From NCBI GenBank assembly GCA_003024985.2, contig PXIH01S0050352.1: 11,330 nucleotides of DNA. One strand, given 5' to 3'. Below are positions 6,895 through 11,330 of this stretch, piece by piece (the first letter of the stretch is position 1; each line of letters opens with the position of its first letter). Position numbers and translations under genes: made by a program. The notes beneath the pieces were generated by a model. That model was not told the origin of the DNA. It was given only the letters and a program-made list of their open reading frames with translations, and did no database searches. The DNA comes from Euperipatoides rowelli (taxonomy: Eukaryota; Onychophora; Udeonychophora; Euonychophora; Peripatopsidae).

Positions 6895-7242
6895 GCATGG
6901 AGTCAGGCATGCACAATTAAAGACAGATAACCATCCATCGTCATCCATAATTATTGAAAAAAATCGAATATTTACAAAGCACTATTCGTTTGCTCTCTGT
7001 CTTGTTAGCCATTGAGCCAATCATATCATAGGTTTTCTAAGTAGAGGGCAGCACACTGTTCTTGTCCCAGTTACTTTAGTTTGAAAACATTGTCTTTGTA
7101 AATGGACTTTCATAAAGTAGTCAATAAAGTAAAAATAAAATATTTTACACAATACTAGACGTTTATTGGAATTCATTTTGATGCTTAAAACTAAAAACTG
7201 TAACAACTGTTGGAAATAAGAGGAGGAATATGATTGGCTGTT
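6895..7242. other. AT-rich stretch between elements, no gene seen
   Basis: Host or unrecognised repeat sequence between the 3' LTR and the hAT-like remnant. Two nearby GCATG words follow the LTR end, but neither forms a target-site duplication with the left flank. No coding signal. Confidence 0.5.
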
Positions 7243-7250
7243 GTATAGAG

Positions 7251-7617
7251 CACATTCTAAATTATCGTTATTGCGGCGGGCACCATCTATATTTCCATAA
7301 TGATGAAAATATATGTACAGATGCCAAAAAGACGGCAGAATCTAAATTGTATCCCCTATATTTAGACAATTCTCTAACTATGCCCACCACTACTCAATTC
7401 GGCCATCTGCGTGCATTGCACTCAAGTTCGTCCATGTTGACTTGGCACAAAAGGCGGAATTAAAGAGGTAGATTTACAAGAAAACATCTGCCTAAAATTG
7501 GTTGCCTGTTGCCAAGTTAATGTGGACAATATTTAGTTATGTGATCGAACAGCGTTGGGCACACAAATTTGGTCGACGGGCACCATTGTGGCCGCGGGCA
7601 CAGGTTGGGAACCCCTG
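7251..7617. mobile_element. hAT-type element remnant, right terminus clear
   Basis: The right edge has GCGGGCAC followed by AGGTTGGGAACCCCTG (7602-7617); on the other strand this reads CAGGGGTTCCCAACCT, the style of terminal inverted repeat seen in hAT elements (Charlie/Tip100 type). The next eight bases, ATATAGAG (7618-7625), match GTATAGAG at 7243-7250 in 7 of 8 positions, a plausible hAT 8-bp target-site duplication that would place the left end at 7251. The left terminus there (CACATTC...) does not match the right one, so it is decayed or the boundary is wrong. GCGGGCACC motifs occur near both ends. No transposase text was seen; a 77-codon open frame inside has no recognisable domain. Confidence 0.5.
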
Positions 7618-7625
7618 ATATAGAG

Positions 7626-8892
7626 CAATTTCAATGATTACAAATACAACCCTGCAGTAAACTATGAATAAATTTATGAGCACATCTATTTTTACGAAAT
7701 GGATTAAAACAGATTGGAGACCTATTCCATAAAAGTATAAATGAACCTTAAGAATCCTTTCAACTTTAAAACAACTATGTTACACGTTTTATATCGTATG
7801 TTCAGAATGGTATGGTAACATATTCATTTCAATTTTTCTGCTTATAGGCTTCAAAGTTTAAATGAAATGGTTTAAAAATCTACTTAATTATTCAATGAAA
7901 AACATAAACTATTTTCCAACTCAAGATTGTGACAGTTTGTTTTTATAACTAAAGATTGTAGCAGTTTGTTTTCTTTCTATTCTAATCCAAACAATGTTCA
8001 GACTATTTTTTATCTAGTTTTTTTTTTTTGATAGTTTTTTTTTATTTTAAAAAAAGTCTAAATTTGCTTTTGATTTGGCAGAGATAGAGTCATAGAATTT
8101 TCAATGGGTAACCATTTGTTAGGGTCATCCACATTAGTCATGAAGCATCTTTTAAAAATTGTCTGGAAATGATAAAATATAGGACCCTTGAGTGTGCATT
8201 TCTGCTTTGTTGATGATTTTTCAGAAAATCTGATCAAGAGTTTGCAAATGCATCTAGTGATGCAATATTGTTGAAGAAGAGAAGCTACATTGTAAAGCTG
8301 ACAAATTTGTAGTAAATGCCATCATGAAACACTCATAAACTTGAATTATTGAAAAATGAAAAAAACTTTATGAAAAATAAAGGTCAACAGATATTATAAA
8401 TATATTTTTTTACTGTTTTGGGTTACAATCAAGACATGGTGTATGTAATAAATAGTCTGACTCGGATTCATTTTCTATAATCTGAAATTAAAAACAAGTA
8501 CTTTAAATAGAAATGGAAAACAAAATATGGAAAATATATAGGATTGGCATTCTAAAATATTTTAAAAGGGAAATCCCATCTCTCTCTGTTTTCACATATA
8601 AAGGGTGGAAAATTAAAGATGGACGGCATAGGGCCCCCAACCAAAAGAGGTTATAGGATCCGGGATTTTTTTTTTAATTTCACTTACTATATTTTAAACC
8701 TATTATAAGAAAGAGAGAAGAATATCTGTTAGCTACAAAGCATGAAATATTAACACTGTTTTGTATAAAACATACTTTAATAATTGTTGTAAAAAAAAAT
8801 CAAATTTATATAATGAATAAATAAACTGTATGGCATTTAATAATTCCAAACAACTAAAGGAAACCAGAGATGAGATTAGGGGAAATAATTTG
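7626..8892. other. Long AT-rich stretch, no gene seen
   Basis: About 1.27 kb with no recognisable coding or mobile-element signature. It contains a two-copy 29-bp repeat (7918-7975), poly-T runs near 8019-8045 and 8668-8678, and scattered AATAAA words expected from the composition. An unrecognised old repeat could be present. Confidence 0.5.
7918..7975 (+). repeat. Two-copy 29-bp tandem repeat
   Basis: Units 7918-7946 and 7947-7975 abut and share AACT, AAGATTGT and CAGTTTGTTTT in the same spacing, with a handful of differences. This is a simple local duplication. Confidence 0.7.
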
Positions 8893-9551
8893 CACACCTA
8901 ATCTAATACAATTTGTGTGACCTCCTCTTGTTTTACACACATAATATAATACAATTTGTGTTGCCACCTCTTATTTTGCACACCTAATATAATAGAATTT
9001 GTGTTGCCATCTCTTATTTTGCACACCTAATCTAATACAATNGCCATCTCTTATTTTTCACACCTAACCTAATACAATTTGTGTTGTCATCACTTATTTT
9101 GCACACATAATTTAATACAATTTGTGTTGCCACCACTTATTTTGCGCACCTAATTTAATACAATTTGTGTTGCCACCACTTATTTTGCACACCTAATTTA
9201 ATACAATTTGTGTTGTCACTTCTTATTTTGCACACCTAATCTAATATTATTTGTTTCGCCACCTCTTATTTTGCACACCTAATCGGACACAAGTTGTGTT
9301 GTCACCTCTTATTTTGCATACCTAATCTAATACAATTTGTGTTGTCACTACATATTTTGCACACATAATTTAATGCAATTTGTGTTGTCACCACTTATTT
9401 TGCACACCTAATCTGATACAATTTGTGTTGCCACCTCTTTTGCACAACCAATGTGATACAATTTGTGTTGCCACCTCTTTTGCACAACCAATGTGATACA
9501 ATTTGTGTTGCCACCTGTTTTATTCTGCACATTTGATTCAATTTGTGCTGG
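8893..9551 (+). repeat. 43-bp minisatellite, about 15.5 copies
   Basis: Units begin with CACACCTAAT and contain ATACAATTTGTGTTGCCAC and CTTATTTTG. By counting, unit starts are 8893, 8936, 8979, 9022, 9059, 9102, 9145, 9188, 9231, 9274, 9317, 9360, 9403, 9443, 9483 and a partial at 9528. Most are exactly 43 bp. The unit at 9022 is 37 bp and carries an N at 9042 where bases are missing; the one at 9403 is 40. The last two full units (9443, 9483) share a variant head (CACAACCAATGTGATAC) and so duplicated late. Each unit holds the near-palindrome ACAATTTGT. No reading frame runs through the array, since 43 is not a multiple of three. Confidence 0.95.
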
Positions 9552-9701
9552 AAAAGTAAATTATTTTCCAATTTTTAATGCAGATAAAATATTGTAATAT
9601 AGGACAAATAGATATTTAGACTTCTATGCATCTAGTTATTTAATCACTTTGCTATTTCATAAATGCCTTTCGAGCATAATATTTGTGATTATTGTCTAGG
9701 G

Positions 9702-10187
9702 TAGGGTTGGCGAACCTGTGAGACATGTCACTAGGTGACACACAAACACGATCTGGGTTGCACACCACATGAACTCATTATGTATGGTGTACTATTGTAC
9801 ATGTAATAAATAGGAAATTGTGTCCATGACAACTGATGCCATCCCAATTATTGTGGTAAAGAAAATGATTTTGTGAAATTTCTTGTGAAGAAGTTCAGCA
9901 CCCTGTTGAGCAGTTCCAGTGCATTATACATCAGGGAGTGTTGTGCGTGAAAGCAAGTATGAAGTCATTTGAAAGTGTACTCTCGGTGATAACTAAAATT
10001 GTAAACTTTATATGTATGTGCTCTAAATAATCACCAGTTCTCGAAGATGTTAGACAAGGTGGATTCTCAGCCAGTGAACATTATGTACAGTAATGTTTGC
10101 TTGCTGAGTCCTGTGGCAAACTAGACATTTGAAAGTAATAAACCAAATTTTGATGGCATACTACTCAGAAAAGGTTCGCCACCCCTG
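9702..10187 (+). mobile_element. Internally deleted hAT element (486 bp)
   Basis: Terminal inverted repeats are TAGGGTTGGCGAACCT (9702-9717) and, at the right end, AGGTTCGCCACCCCTG (10172-10187), matching at 14 of 16 positions when inverted. The flanking 8-mers GTCTAGGG (9694-9701) and GTGTAGGA (10188-10195) agree at 6 of 8, fitting the 8-bp target-site duplication of the hAT superfamily after some decay. A full hAT element would be several kilobases; this one keeps only pieces of transposase (separate entry). Confidence 0.85.
9826..10110 (+). pseudogene. hAT (Charlie-like) transposase fossil
   Basis: Four fragments in three frames line up, in order, with the hAT transposase catalytic core as I know it: TTDAIP (from 9829, where the family has a TDGAP-type catalytic Asp region), GKENDFVKFLVKK (9855-9893), EQFQCIIHQGVLCVKA (9908-9955) continuing to VITKIVNFI, and NHQFSKMLDKVDSQ through VCLLS (10029 to about 10109). 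The CIIHQ..LC block is characteristic of Charlie-type transposases and of domesticated relatives such as GTF2IRD2. About 90 codons survive of a protein normally around 600. Stops and frameshifts between blocks make it dead. It lies wholly inside the terminal repeats of the hAT element. Assignment is by pattern memory, not search. Confidence 0.75.
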
Positions 10188-10195
10188 GTGTAGGA

Positions 10196-10295
10196 CAATG
10201 ATTATTAACCTGCTGTTCATGAACCATGTGGGTCCATGGCTATCAAAGGTATTTAAATGGAAGTCCGTGAAAGATAAAAGGTTAGGACACATCTG
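10196..10295. mobile_element. Possible 100-bp hAT-like MITE
   Basis: Starts CAATGATTATTAACCTG, close to the common hAT terminus CAGTGGTTCTTAACCT, and ends AGGTTAGGACACATCTG, a degraded inverse of the same. Between them are GTGGGTCCATGG and AGTCCGTGAA, which fit the interior of such elements. It abuts the target-site duplication of the preceding hAT element with no spacer. No target-site duplication of its own is convincing (GTGTAGGA left, TAGGCAGA right). Confidence 0.45.
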
Positions 10296-10316
10296 TAGGC
10301 AGATGTGTCCTAACCT
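10279..10316. repeat. Perfect 17-bp hairpin, 4-nt loop
   Basis: AGGTTAGGACACATCTG (10279-10295), loop TAGG (10296-10299), CAGATGTGTCCTAACCT (10300-10316): all 17 pairs match. The left arm is the right terminus of the possible hAT MITE. No T-run follows, and this is eukaryotic DNA, so it is not read as a bacterial-type terminator. Confidence 0.9.
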
Positions 10317-11060
10317 CTTATTCCGCTTATCTAGAACCTTTGTAAGATCAATGGGTGCTTTTTTTGGAAGTTTTACCCATTTAGTGATTCTACTTACCTG
10401 ACTGTTCTAATTTTACAGAATTATTGTCTTGTGTCCTTATCCAATGTTTAAAACTTTAAACCTCTAATTTTATCAGAAGCCTACTAACATTGAAAAAAAA
10501 GTGTTCGCTCAGAATTTGAAAACATTCCCCCCCCCTGATCATTCATTTTACTAACATTCAACATCATTTTTAATTATTTTAGTCAAGATCATTGTTAAAA
10601 AAAAATGTGGAAAACACTGTGCATGTCTGCCGTATTGATGGCAAGTCAGTCAATTTATTCTCTTTGGATTATTGCAATATTTTAGTAAAATGAATGACTC
10701 AAATTGTGAAATTATGTTTATTTTCCAGATTATTTAATTCAAGCTTATTTACTTCATCATCAATGATAACTTATTTACTTCCATAGTTTTATTTCACTTA
10801 GCAAATTTATTTCTGAATTTCTAACGCATTATATCTTTATTAAGTAGCCCCTCTACCATTTCTTTTTTCCTAATCCCGATGGGCCGATAGTACCTCTGTC
10901 TCTACCTTGTCTCATTTTAGCATTCTAATCACCTATTACAATCACCATATCTTTAAATTTTTTTCTTTGTAAAACATATTCTAGCAGACTAAGCTAACAT
11001 CAGGCAAATCTCTATATTAAAAAGAAGAGCTCAAGATAGAAATCTTTGGCGATCCATGAA
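10317..11060. other. AT-rich stretch, no gene seen
   Basis: No coding or mobile-element signature was recognised. Features are a run of nine C at about 10528-10536 and several A runs (near 10493, 10598). Confidence 0.5.
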
Positions 11061-11064
11061 CGTA

Positions 11065-11330
11065 AACCTCTGCCTTGGAGAACACACCCAATGATGATGA
11101 TGAACCTCCACCTCAGAAAACACACCCAATGATGATGATGATGAACCTCCACCTTGGAGAACACATCAAATGATGATGATGAACCTCCACCTTGGAGAAC
11201 ACACCCAATGATGATGATGATGAATCTCCTCCTCAGGAACACACCCAATGATGATCGTGATGAACCTCCACCTCGGAGATACACCTAATGATGATGAACC
11301 TCCACCTCGGAAAACATACTCAATGATGAT
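11065..11330 (+). repeat. Second minisatellite, 34-41-bp units with nested GAT runs
   Basis: AACCTC (AATCTC once) begins units at 11065, 11103, 11144, 11182, 11223, 11263 and 11297, with spacings 38, 41, 38, 41, 40 and 34. Each unit contains a GAACACACCCAATGATG-like core. Length differences come mostly from changes in the number of ATG/GAT triplets and small indels. At least seven units are present and the array runs off the window. A minus-strand open frame across it (11012-11284, His/Ile/Ser runs) is a by-product of the triplets. Confidence 0.93.

Noticed and set aside
7230-7463. 77-codon plus-strand open frame
   Set aside because: It lies across the left edge of the hAT-like remnant and has no recognisable transposase block or other domain.
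8060-8340. Somewhat less AT-rich patch examined for a gene fragment
   Set aside because: No long open frame or recognisable protein similarity was found on either strand.
8893-9551. CRISPR-like array
   Set aside because: The 43-bp units are contiguous with no unique spacers between them, and the setting is an animal genome; it is a minisatellite.
10279-10316. Rho-independent terminator or structured RNA gene
   Set aside because: There is no following T run or adjoining gene, and the left arm is explained as a transposon terminus.
10129-10401. 90-codon plus-strand open frame
   Set aside because: It crosses the end of one hAT element, the possible MITE and the hairpin, so it is a chance frame through unrelated pieces.
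11012-11284. 90-codon minus-strand open frame with His, Ile and Ser runs
   Set aside because: It arises from the GAT/ATG triplets and repeated units of the minisatellite; no domain or start context supports it.

Overview
The window looks like AT-rich, gene-poor, repeat-rich nuclear DNA from an animal. The species cannot be fixed from the sequence; an invertebrate is plausible. I see no intact host gene, no tRNA or rRNA and no bacterial-style operon. Almost everything recognisable is mobile-element debris or tandem repeat.

Layout. 1-802 is AT-rich, with two small degenerate tandem repeats (29-nt period near 364-450, 24-25-nt period near 443-540). 803-831 is a Helitron-like 3' end on the minus strand. 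1298-1486 is a strongly strand-biased pyrimidine tract. 1653-2000 is a short non-autonomous Helitron-like element (TC start, hairpin, CTAG end) on the plus strand. About 2469-6894 is one dead LTR retrotransposon of the Ty3/gypsy superfamily, closest by eye to the mag/K02A2.6-like group: 5' LTR, tRNA-Leu-type primer site, gag with zinc knuckles, protease, reverse transcriptase, RNase H, integrase, polypurine tract and 3' LTR, in canonical order with no env. 7251-7617 is the remains of a hAT-type element. 7918-7975 is a two-copy 29-bp repeat. 8893-9551 is a 43-bp minisatellite of about 15.5 copies. 9702-10187 is an internally deleted hAT element that still carries a fossil of its transposase. 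A possible second, very short hAT-like element follows at 10196-10295, ending in a perfect 17-bp hairpin (10279-10316). From about 11065 to the window end is a second minisatellite (34-41 bp units) with GAT triplets nested inside it.

The retrotransposon once encoded capsid and nucleocapsid (gag) and the pol enzymes that copy the RNA and insert the cDNA. This copy is dead many times over: a stop codon 13 codons into gag, several frameshifts in gag, RT and RNase H, His in place of the protease catalytic Asp, stop codons in integrase, and a deletion that removes the third catalytic residue of integrase. Its LTRs still agree at roughly 94% by hand count over about 220 bp, but the first ~30 bp of the 5' LTR do not match the 3' LTR.

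I did not find a convincing new biological system. The points most worth a second look are the mismatched 5' edge of the 5' LTR with its inverted repeat, the perfect hairpin at the hAT end, the hAT transposase fossil, and the two minisatellites.
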